From Ruminococcaceae bacterium UBA6392 (lineage in GTDB: Bacteria > Bacillota > Clostridia > Oscillospirales > Acutalibacteraceae): a stretch of DNA of 11,500 nt. A program made the position numbers and the translations under genes. Positions 5,854 through 11,500 of the stretch are shown one piece after another. Under the pieces are notes generated by a model that saw only the letters and a list, made by a program, of their open reading frames with translations, was not told where the DNA came from and ran no database searches. The stretch spans positions 1 through 11,500 of the forward strand of contig DJQG01000153.1 in NCBI GenBank assembly GCA_002438685.1, written 5' to 3'. Position 1 is the stretch's first letter. Every line of letters begins with the position of its first letter.

Positions 5854-7209
5854 ATGGCAGCAGATACTCCCGTTATCCCCCAGACAATAACAGTCCACCT
5901 CGGCAGACCGAATGCGGCGGCGAGGAATGTCACTGTGCCGTTTACGGATTATCTCAAAAATGTCGCATCGAGCGAGATATATCCGACATGGCCCGACAAC
6001 GCGATACGCGCCAACATATATGCGCAGGCGTCGTTCGCGCTCAACCGCATATATACCGAGCACTACCGCAGCCGCGGCTACGACTTCGACATCACGAACT
6101 CGACCGCATACGACCAGGCATATGTTGATGGGCGCAGCGTGTTTTCAAATGTCGCGAAGATAGTCGACGAGCTTTTCAACAACTATGTCACAAAGGGCGA
6201 CCAGGTTCAGCCCTATTTCACGCAGTACTGCTCCGGGCGCGAGGTCACCTGCGACGGGCTCTCACAGTGGGGCACGGTCACACTCGCGAATCAGGGCTAT
6301 ACGCCCTATCGCATACTTCAATATTACTACGGAAACGACGTCAATATAAAAACGGCGCCCGTCAAAAATATCCGCGAATCATACCCCGGCAGGGCGCTGC
6401 GCCTCGGCGACATATCGGAGGATGTCAGGATAATCCAGCGCCAGCTCAACCGCATCGCGCGAAACTATCCCGCCATTCCGCGCATTCCCTCCCCCAACGG
6501 AATATTTGACACGGCAACGCGCGAATCGGTCAGAAAATTCCAGAGCATATTCAATCTCACCGTCGACGGCATCGTCGGCAAGGCGACATGGTATAAGATA
6601 AAACAGCTCTATGCAGGAATACTGAAGCTCGGCGAGCTATACAGCGAAGGACTGAAGCTGACCGATGTCGAGCGGCAGTTCAAGACCGTTATCCGCCGCG
6701 GCGACAGGGGGCAGGATGTGAGCACGATTCAGTATTTCTTGAACTTTATCGGCAGCTTCACGAGCAACATTCAGCCGCCTGCGGTCGACGGCATTTTCGG
6801 CCAGGGCACATACAACAGCGTTGTGCAGTTCCAGCAGCAGTACGGTCTTGCGGCGGACGGCATAGTCGGGCGCGACACATGGAACAAGCTGCAGGCTGTA
6901 TATAATGATATCCTGCGGACTTTCCCCGGCGAATTTTCGATCTATGATCAATATGCGCGTTTTGCATATCCCGGCTACAATCTGCTCCGCGGCAGCACGG
7001 GCAGCGCGGTAAGAAATCTTCAGGAATATCTCCAGGTTCTCGCGCGCGGAGTCGAGAGTGTACCGTATGTTGCGGCGGACGGTATTTTCGGCGCGCAGAC
7101 GGAGACGGCGGTCAAGGCGGCTCAGCGATATTTCGGGCTGACCCCGAACGGCGTTGTCGGTCCGCTGCTCTGGTACGCGATAGCGGAATACTATTATTAT
7201 AACGTATAA
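5854..7209 (+). CDS. sleC: Spore cortex-lytic enzyme, SleC-like (SpoIID domain plus three peptidoglycan-binding domains)
   Basis: A 451-residue cortex-hydrolysing enzyme candidate (SleC: lytic transglycosylase acting on cortex peptidoglycan at germination). Residues 28-165 are a SpoIID-like domain: VPFTDYLKNVASSEIYPTWP with E41 at the expected catalytic position, then AYDQAYVDGRSVF, and CDGLSQWG at 133-140 followed by GYTPYRILQYYYG. C126 and C133 bracket the place where a metal site is reported in SpoIID relatives. Three PG_binding_1 domains follow, each with a DGIFG/NGIFD and DGIVG/NGVVG pair: about 183-250, 276-348 and 376-446. As I recall, clostridial SleC has one such domain. The protein starts at MAADTPVIPQ, with no signal peptide and without the N-terminal pro-region, which is encoded by the preceding gene. 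GGAG precedes the ATG, and the 11-nt gap indicates one operon. A plain SpoIID-family wall enzyme is the alternative, but the KNVASSEIY and AYDQ signatures favour SleC. Confidence 0.8.
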   Translation: MAADTPVIPQTITVHLGRPNAAARNVTVPFTDYLKNVASSEIYPTWPDNAIRANIYAQASFALNRIYTEHYRSRGYDFDITNSTAYDQAYVDGRSVFSNVAKIVDELFNNYVTKGDQVQPYFTQYCSGREVTCDGLSQWGTVTLANQGYTPYRILQYYYGNDVNIKTAPVKNIRESYPGRALRLGDISEDVRIIQRQLNRIARNYPAIPRIPSPNGIFDTATRESVRKFQSIFNLTVDGIVGKATWYKIKQLYAGILKLGELYSEGLKLTDVERQFKTVIRRGDRGQDVSTIQYFLNFIGSFTSNIQPPAVDGIFGQGTYNSVVQFQQQYGLAADGIVGRDTWNKLQAVYNDILRTFPGEFSIYDQYARFAYPGYNLLRGSTGSAVRNLQEYLQVLARGVESVPYVAADGIFGAQTETAVKAAQRYFGLTPNGVVGPLLWYAIAEYYYYNV

Positions 7210-7224
7210 TCCCGACAAAAACGG

Positions 7225-7271
7225 AGATGATATACGGCGTGAAACAATTGCCGTATATCATCTTTTCTTTT
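7225..7271 (+). terminator. Strong terminator-like hairpin between sleC-like and spoVAF-like genes
   Basis: GATGATATACGGC (7226-7238) pairs perfectly with GCCGTATATCATC (7250-7262), with a further A-T pair outside and an 11-nt loop. TTTTCTTTTTT follows. By form this is an efficient intrinsic terminator for the sleC-like pair. It ends only about 18 nt before the next ATG. Confidence 0.85.
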
Positions 7272-7289
7272 TAAGGGCGGGATATTCAT

Positions 7290-8714
7290 ATGGAAAAGCA
7301 AACTTTTTCGGGGAACTACGAAGCCGACATCGCGTCGCTCAATCTGCGGCTGCGCGTGAGCGAGAGCTTTGACCTCGTCAGCCGTCAGATAATGATCGGC
7401 AGCCACCGCGCCATGCTGTGGTTCATCGACGGGTTTATAAAGGACGGGCTGATGGAAAAAATCATGAGCTTCATGATGAACGCGGACGAGAAGAAGCTCA
7501 AAAATGTCGGCACAACGCGCGAATTTGCCGACGCATTCGTGCCCTATGTCGAGACCGAAGTTGTAAACGACTTTGACAGATTCGAAACTTTTCTCTTCTC
7601 GGGCGCGTTGGGCATGATAGTCGACGGATTCAAAGAAGCTATAATTATAGATGTGCGAACCTATCCCGCGCGAAGCGTGGACGAGCCGGAGAACGACAAA
7701 GTGCTTAGAGGCTCGCACGACGGCTTTGTTGAGACGCTGATATTCAACACCGCGCTCATACGCCGCAGAGTCAGGGACACGAAACTGACAATGTATTTGA
7801 CGCAGATAGGCAAGCGGTCAAAAACGGACGTCGTGCTCTGCTATCTCGACGGCACGGCAGACCCGAAAGAAGTCGAAAAGATAAAGAAAAAGCTGAATTC
7901 TATAGATATAAATGCGCTGACAATGGGGCACGAGAGCCTCGCCGAATGTCTTGTTCCGAAACAGAGGTTCAACCCGTTTCCAAAAGTCCGTTACACCGAG
8001 CGACCCGACAGCGCGGCGGCGAGCATATACGAGGGCAGCCTGCTGATAATCACGGACACCTCGCCATCGGTTATGATAATCCCGACCGGCGTGTTCGACT
8101 TTTTGCAGGACACGAACGATTTCTATTTTCCGAGCCTTATCGGCAGTTATCTGAGGATCGTCAGGATGATAGTTTTCCTGCTCGCGCTGCTGCTGACTCC
8201 CGTGTGGTTCCTGCTGATTCAGAACCCCGCATATATCCCGCCGTGGCTTGACTTCATAAAAATCGAGAACCCGACGAGCGTGCCGGTCATAATGCAGCTT
8301 CTGATAATTGAAATAGTCATAGACGCGCTGAAGCTGGCGTCGCTCAACACCCCGAACGCGCTGAGCAATTCGTTCAGCGTCATCGGCGCGCTCGTGCTCG
8401 GAGAATTTGCCATTGCCGCGAAGTGGTTCACGGCGGAGGTCGTTCTCTATATGGCGTTCGTCGCGATAACGAACTTCGCCCAACCGAGCTATGAGCTCGG
8501 GTATGCGTTCAAATTATGCCGCATGATGATACTGATACTGACGGCAATATTCAACCTCTGGGGCTTCATTGCGGGGCTTGTGATAACCGCTCTGTTGATC
8601 TCATTCAATAGGACTGTCAGCGGACGATGCTATCTCTATCCCCTCATTCCGTTTAACGGCAGGGCGCTGACCTCGCTCCTGCTGCGAAAGCCGATAACCA
8701 AAAGCAAAAACTGA
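7290..8714 (+). CDS. spoVAF: Spore germination protein, SpoVAF/GerA family
   Basis: A 474-residue spore inner-membrane protein of the GerA family. Residues 1-285 are a soluble two-part domain, including the hallmark GSHDGFVETLIFNTALIRRR (141-160). About five hydrophobic segments follow (roughly 289-310, 329-350, 362-380, 383-400, 410-437). The end RTVSGRCYLYPLIPFNGRAL (441-460) is typical of SpoVAF rather than of GerAA-type receptors. SpoVAF is encoded with SpoVA genes in bacilli and is thought to act in ion and dipicolinate release early in germination. Here no other spoVA gene is in the window, and it follows a cortex-lytic enzyme gene instead. AAGGGCGGG lies about 8 nt before the ATG. It has no visible promoter of its own. 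A GerA-type receptor A subunit is the main alternative. Confidence 0.85.
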   Translation: MEKQTFSGNYEADIASLNLRLRVSESFDLVSRQIMIGSHRAMLWFIDGFIKDGLMEKIMSFMMNADEKKLKNVGTTREFADAFVPYVETEVVNDFDRFETFLFSGALGMIVDGFKEAIIIDVRTYPARSVDEPENDKVLRGSHDGFVETLIFNTALIRRRVRDTKLTMYLTQIGKRSKTDVVLCYLDGTADPKEVEKIKKKLNSIDINALTMGHESLAECLVPKQRFNPFPKVRYTERPDSAAASIYEGSLLIITDTSPSVMIIPTGVFDFLQDTNDFYFPSLIGSYLRIVRMIVFLLALLLTPVWFLLIQNPAYIPPWLDFIKIENPTSVPVIMQLLIIEIVIDALKLASLNTPNALSNSFSVIGALVLGEFAIAAKWFTAEVVLYMAFVAITNFAQPSYELGYAFKLCRMMILILTAIFNLWGFIAGLVITALLISFNRTVSGRCYLYPLIPFNGRALTSLLLRKPITKSKN

Positions 8715-8747
8715 CAAACGTTCCTCCAAAAATAATATCCACGCATA

Positions 8748-8776
8748 TTGCAATGGGCTCGCTCTTTTGATATAAT
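8748..8776 (+). promoter_or_regulatory. Sigma-A promoter of the nfeD-SPFH operon
   Basis: TTGCAA (8748-8753) and TATAAT (8771-8776) have a 17-bp spacer. The leader of about 48 nt contains the GGAGGA site of the first gene. This shows the membrane pair is transcribed separately from the spore genes, probably in vegetative cells. Confidence 0.75.
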
Positions 8777-8830
8777 TATATCGAATCGAGGCTTTTCGCT
8801 TCGTTCAATATATCAAAGGAGGAGCCTGTT

Positions 8831-9268
8831 TTGCCGGAATACACAATGCTCATATTATGGATAGCGCTGCTCATAGCGTTCATCGTTGTTGAAGCCGCGA
8901 CCGTCCAGCTTGTCACGATCTGGTTCGCCGTTGGTGCGGCGGCGGCTCTGATATCGGAGCTTTGCTCGGCGCCCGTCTGGCTTCAGTGGGTGATTTTCGC
9001 GGCAGTGTCGCTCGTCGCGCTTGCGGTGACCCGTCCGCTCGTCAAGAAGTATTCAAAAAAGCGCGTTCAGCCGACCAACGCTGACAGATACATAGGTCTC
9101 GAGGGAATAGTTGAGGAGACTGTTGACAACACCGAGGGCACCGGTATAGTGAAGGTCGAGGGCTCGACCTGGACGGCGAGATCGTCCGACGGCAGCCGCA
9201 TTGAAAAAGGTTCAAATATCACCGTTGACAGAATCGACGGCGTTAAACTTATGGTTTCAAAACACTAA
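8831..9268 (+). CDS. NfeD-like membrane protein with OB-fold tail
   Basis: A 145-residue protein of the short NfeD family. Three hydrophobic segments (about 5-24, 28-45, 51-68) are followed by a basic stretch (KKYSKKR) and a C-terminal OB-fold (86-143) starting YIGLEGIVEE and containing GIVKVEGSTWTARS. Start choice: TTG at 8831, 7 nt after GGAGGA. The first ATG, at 8846, is too far from that site and would cut into the first membrane segment. It lies 12 nt before the SPFH gene. Short NfeD proteins are usually encoded beside an SPFH partner and are thought to anchor or regulate its oligomer; the protease domain of long NfeD forms is absent. Confidence 0.88.
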   Translation: MPEYTMLILWIALLIAFIVVEAATVQLVTIWFAVGAAAALISELCSAPVWLQWVIFAAVSLVALAVTRPLVKKYSKKRVQPTNADRYIGLEGIVEETVDNTEGTGIVKVEGSTWTARSSDGSRIEKGSNITVDRIDGVKLMVSKH

Positions 9269-9280
9269 AGGAGGACTATT

Positions 9281-10237
9281 ATGGGACCTGTAGCAATCGG
9301 AGTAATCATCGGCATAATCGTGCTCGTGCTCGTTATTGTCGTGCTCAACATCAAGATAGTGCCGCAGTCCAAGGCCTATGTCATCGAGCGCCTCGGCGCA
9401 TATTCGACCACATGGCAGACCGGCATCCACTTCAAGATACCTTTTATTGAGAAGGTATCAAAGACCGTCTCCCTCAAGGAGCAGGTCGTGGATTTCCCAC
9501 CCCAGCCCGTTATCACAAAGGATAACGTCACGATGCAGATAGACACGGTCGTTTTCTTCCAGATAACCGACCCGAAGCTCTATGCATACGGCGTGGAGCG
9601 CCCGATATCCGCTATCGAAAATCTCTCGGCAACAACGCTGAGAAACATCATCGGCGAAATGGAGCTTGACCACACGCTGACTTCGCGCGATGTCATCAAC
9701 GCAAAAATCAGAGTTATCCTCGACGAAGCCACCGACGCATGGGGCATCAAGGTAAACCGCGTTGAGCTCAAGAACATTCTTCCCCCGCCCGAGATTCAGG
9801 ACGCGATGGAAAAGCAGATGAAGGCAGAGCGTCAGCGCCGTGAGGCAATCCTGCGCGCAGAGGGTGAAAAGGCAAGCAAGATCCTCGTTGCAGAGGGTCA
9901 GAAAGAGAGCCAGATCCTCGCCGCAGAGGGCGACAAGCAGGCCGCCATTCTTCATGCAGAGGCTGTCAAGGAAGCGAAGATTCGCGAGGCAGAGGGTGAG
10001 GCGCAGGCTATCGTCGCCGTTCAGGAGGCTCAGGCGAAGGCTATCGCCCTGATAAACGAAGCCGCCCCGAAGGACGGTTATCTGACGATAAAGAGCCTTG
10101 AAGCGTTCGCAAAGGTCGCGGACGGCAAAGCGACGAAGCTCATCATCCCGAGCGAGCTTCAGTCCCTCGCGGGACTCGCGGCGAGCGCAAAGGAGATTTT
10201 CTCCGCAGACGTCGCAGAGGACGCAGAGCAGAAATAA
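9281..10237 (+). CDS. SPFH/Band 7 (stomatin-like) membrane protein, QmcA type
   Basis: A 318-residue membrane scaffold protein. An N-terminal membrane anchor (about 4-24) is followed by the SPFH domain (about 26-175), with IVPQSKAYVIERLGAY, GIHFKIPFIEKV, TMQIDTVVFFQITDP and WGIKVNRVELKNILPP. A long helix (about 175-260) follows, then a small C-terminal region ending in acidic residues. It has the length and motifs of the QmcA/YbbK group rather than of HflK, HflC or flotillin. The start has AGGAGG 6 nt upstream. It is translated after the NfeD-like gene, with which it would form a ring or cage in the membrane and support membrane-protein quality control. The exact role in this organism is not known. 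Confidence 0.92.
   Translation: MGPVAIGVIIGIIVLVLVIVVLNIKIVPQSKAYVIERLGAYSTTWQTGIHFKIPFIEKVSKTVSLKEQVVDFPPQPVITKDNVTMQIDTVVFFQITDPKLYAYGVERPISAIENLSATTLRNIIGEMELDHTLTSRDVINAKIRVILDEATDAWGIKVNRVELKNILPPPEIQDAMEKQMKAERQRREAILRAEGEKASKILVAEGQKESQILAAEGDKQAAILHAEAVKEAKIREAEGEAQAIVAVQEAQAKAIALINEAAPKDGYLTIKSLEAFAKVADGKATKLIIPSELQSLAGLAASAKEIFSADVAEDAEQK
9848..10045 (+). repeat. 33-bp coding repeat: hendecad helix of the SPFH protein
   Basis: Six 11-residue units occupy residues 190-255: ILRAEGEKASK, ILVAEGQKESQ, ILAAEGDKQAA, ILHAEAVKEAK, IREAEGEAQAI, VAVQEAQAKAI. An 11-residue period implies a nearly straight or slightly right-handed coiled coil. In DNA this shows as imperfect 33-bp repeats around GCAGAGGG. 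Confidence 0.85.
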
Positions 10238-10254
10238 ATCCAAAAAAGCAAAGC

Positions 10255-10287
10255 GCAGAGAGTCGGTAAAACGGCTCTCTGCTTTTT
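10255..10287 (+). terminator. Terminator of the nfeD-SPFH operon
   Basis: GCAGAGAGTCG (10255-10265) pairs with CGGCTCTCTGC (10272-10282), 11 bp with one wobble and a 6-nt loop, followed by TTTTTATTTT. It lies 17 nt after the SPFH stop. Confidence 0.88.
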
Positions 10288-10295
10288 ATTTTGGC

Positions 10296-10329
10296 AAAAA
10301 ATAAAAAGAGCCGCCGACGCAGGCAGCTC
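10296..10329 (-). terminator. Terminator-like hairpin in minus orientation
   Basis: On the minus strand GAGCTGCC (10329-10322) pairs with GGCGGCTC (10315-10308), 8 bp with one wobble, followed by TTTTTATTTTTT. On the plus strand one pair becomes a C-A mismatch and no U-run follows directly. No minus-strand gene ends here, so it may stop antisense transcription entering the SPFH gene. Confidence 0.5.
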
Positions 10330-10390
10330 AAAAAAATTTTTCTTGTCTTTTCGTGTTTATATTACCACAAAAACGCCGATTTGTCAAGTC

Positions 10391-10419
10391 TTGTAATCCC
10401 CTGCCCCGTGTGGTATTAA
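10391..10419 (+). promoter_or_regulatory. Possible promoter of the methyltransferase gene
   Basis: TTGTAA (10391-10396) and TATTAA (10414-10419) have a 17-bp spacer, 4/6 matches each. It would start transcription right at the ribosome site, leaving almost no leader, so confidence is low. Confidence 0.3.
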
Positions 10420-10440
10420 GTATGCGGAGGTGTTTTGAAA

Positions 10441-11322
10441 ATGAACAACATGACTGCACTGGTGAGCTGTTTTGCGCGGTATTATCACACGAAAACAGAT
10501 GAAGCAAAAGTCTTCGACGACCCGCTCGCAGGAGAGATTCTGAGCGAAGGCGAAAAAAGTGCGATAGCGGAAAATATGAAAAACGGCATCGCATTTTTTG
10601 ACCCGAATTACAGTGGTGGCGACCCGCTCGGGCGCGTTATAAACGGCTTCATCGCGCCGAGTGTAATCGCGCGCTCCGCATTTTGCAGGCGGCATCTGAA
10701 AAACGAGATAAGGTTCGTCGCGCAGCAATATGTCATCGCCGCCGCGGGCTACGACACATCGGGATATAAAATCGACAGGGATATCAAAGTATTCGAGCTC
10801 GATCGCCCCGAGATGATTGAGGACAAGATAAAACGCATCGACGAAGCGGGAATAGAGCGCGAAAATATCAGCTATATCGGCTGCGACCTCGGCAAGGATT
10901 TTATCCCCGCTCTGCTGAACGCGGGATTCGACCCCGGCAAGAGGACATTTTTCAGTCTTCTCGGCATAAGCTTTTATCTGACTCAAGATGAGTTTGCGCG
11001 CTGCATAAAAACTCTGTTTGAAAACTCAGCGAGCGAGAGCGCGCTCGTGTTCGATTTCCCGAACGACCGCGACTGCACCCGCGAGCAGAAGAACAGGCTG
11101 CTTGCCGGCGGCGCGGGCGAAGAGATGAAAGCGAGATACTCATATGCGGACATCGAGCGCATCGCGGGAGAGGCGGGCGTGCTCGTCTATGAGCTTGCGG
11201 ACAGCGGCGATATTGACCGCGATTTTTTCAAAGCGCACAACGAATCGAAAAATACCGAGCCTATACTCGCTCCCGAGGGAGTCGGCTACTGCCTGATGGT
11301 CAAAAAGGGCGGGCAGTATTGA
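10441..11322 (+). CDS. Class I SAM-dependent methyltransferase (leucine carboxyl methyltransferase-like)
   Basis: A 293-residue cytoplasmic protein of the LCM family (PF04072 type). Family marks are TALVSCFARYYHT (5-17), VFDDPLA (24-30), SPSV-like APSVIARSAFC (72-82), the SAM-binding loop AAGYDTSGY (101-109), the acidic ribose-binding region FELDRPE (118-124), GCDL (147-150) and SLLGISFYLT (172-181). The start is taken as ATG 10441, 10 nt after GGAGG. A TTG two codons upstream (10435) is in frame but only 4 nt from GGAGG. It stands alone, between the SPFH operon and an oxidoreductase gene. The substrate is unknown: in actinobacteria and Firmicutes such proteins are mostly uncharacterised, and the eukaryotic PP2A role does not apply. 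Confidence 0.85.
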   Translation: MNNMTALVSCFARYYHTKTDEAKVFDDPLAGEILSEGEKSAIAENMKNGIAFFDPNYSGGDPLGRVINGFIAPSVIARSAFCRRHLKNEIRFVAQQYVIAAAGYDTSGYKIDRDIKVFELDRPEMIEDKIKRIDEAGIERENISYIGCDLGKDFIPALLNAGFDPGKRTFFSLLGISFYLTQDEFARCIKTLFENSASESALVFDFPNDRDCTREQKNRLLAGGAGEEMKARYSYADIERIAGEAGVLVYELADSGDIDRDFFKAHNESKNTEPILAPEGVGYCLMVKKGGQY

Positions 11323-11350
11323 TAAAAAAATATTGATAAAGCGCGTTTTT

Positions 11351-11382
11351 TTGTTGCGTAATAAGACGGAATGTGATAATAT
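11351..11382 (+). promoter_or_regulatory. Candidate promoter of the flavin oxidoreductase gene
   Basis: Around 11372-11380 TGTGATAAT forms an extended -10 (TG-N-GATAAT), with TTGTTG at 11351-11356 as a poor -35. An alternative reading is TTGCGT (11354-11359) with TAATAT (11377-11382) and a 17-bp spacer. Either gives a leader of about 35 nt before the ATG. Confidence 0.4.
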
Positions 11383-11423
11383 ATTGTCGATGAAATATTC
11401 AATTTTTTGTTGGAGGCAATTAT

Positions 11424-11500
11424 ATGGATCAAAGATTACAGTCTTTATTCACTCCGTGGAAGATCGGCAACTGCGAGATCAAGAACCGCATCGTGCTCAC
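11424..11500 (+). CDS. NADH:flavin oxidoreductase, old yellow enzyme family (5' end only)
   Basis: The first 25 codons are in the window, and the gene runs off its end. The protein begins MDQRLQSLFTPWKIGNCEIK and continues NRIVLT. The pattern LF-x-P-x-x-IG-x-x-x-x-KNRIV is the N-terminal signature of old-yellow-enzyme-type FMN oxidoreductases, which include 2,4-dienoyl-CoA reductase-like and bile-acid BaiCD-like enzymes. GGAGG lies 8 nt upstream of the ATG. The subfamily and the presence of a C-terminal iron-sulfur/NAD module cannot be judged. Confidence 0.8.
   Translation, partial: MDQRLQSLFTPWKIGNCEIKNRIVL

Noticed and set aside
7205..7210. TATAAT at the end of the sleC-like gene as a spoVAF promoter
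   Set aside because: There is no recognisable -35 at 16-18 bp, and transcription from it would still meet the strong hairpin at 7225-7271.
9458..10243. 261-residue minus-strand open frame opposite the SPFH gene
   Set aside because: It is a mirror of the repetitive SPFH coding sequence, rich in Leu and Cys, without promoter or ribosome site.
10435..10440. TTG start two codons before the methyltransferase ATG
   Set aside because: It is only 4 nt after GGAGG, whereas the ATG at 10441 has an acceptable spacing and fits the family start.

Overview
The window looks like a chromosomal segment of an endospore-forming, low-to-mid-GC Gram-positive bacterium (class Clostridia, most like Oscillospiraceae/Ruminococcaceae in codon use and gene content). 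The reasons are a T-box riboswitch, strong Shine-Dalgarno sites (GGAGG), U-tailed intrinsic terminators, and a spore-germination cluster. The taxonomic call is inference. No CRISPR array, insertion sequence or prophage is visible.

Layout. (1) 1-263: an intergenic stretch with a long imperfect hairpin and a coding-like minus-strand fragment that has no good start. (2) 264-944, minus: a HAD-superfamily phosphatase/phosphomutase with its own terminator. (3) 1048-1410: two divergent tRNA genes, tRNA-Gln(CTG) on minus and tRNA-Gly(CCC) on plus, each with a promoter and terminator. (4) 1497-4754, minus: a three-gene ABC importer operon (lipoprotein, permease, ATPase) behind a T-box leader. The T-box specifier reads UGG (Trp) and its bulge reads UGGC, which fits the G discriminator base of tRNA-Trp. 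The operon can therefore be assigned as a tryptophan-responsive importer (trpXYZ type). A 13-codon reading frame containing a Trp codon and overlapping a GC hairpin lies between the T-box terminator and trpX. (5) 4973-8714, plus: a spore cortex/germination cluster. The first two genes together look like the spore cortex-lytic enzyme SleC split in two: a separate protein carrying the N-terminal beta-sandwich pro-domain behind an 11-residue repeat tract, then a protein carrying the SpoIID-like catalytic domain and three peptidoglycan-binding domains. The third gene is a SpoVAF/GerA-family germination membrane protein, preceded by a strong terminator-like hairpin. (6) 8748-10287, plus: an NfeD-like membrane protein and an SPFH/stomatin protein (QmcA type) as a two-gene membrane-quality operon. 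(7) 10441-11322, plus: a leucine-carboxyl-methyltransferase-like SAM methyltransferase. (8) 11424 to the window end, plus: the start of an old-yellow-enzyme-family flavin oxidoreductase.

How they work together: region 4 senses uncharged tRNA-Trp and turns on tryptophan uptake. Region 5 would act in the spore, where ion release (SpoVAF) and cortex hydrolysis (SleC) are the two halves of germination. NfeD and SPFH proteins normally co-assemble in membrane microdomains. The most notable point is the split SleC: the part that is an N-terminal inhibitory pro-region in clostridial SleC is here encoded by its own gene just upstream of the enzyme, and the enzyme has three wall-binding domains where I recall one.
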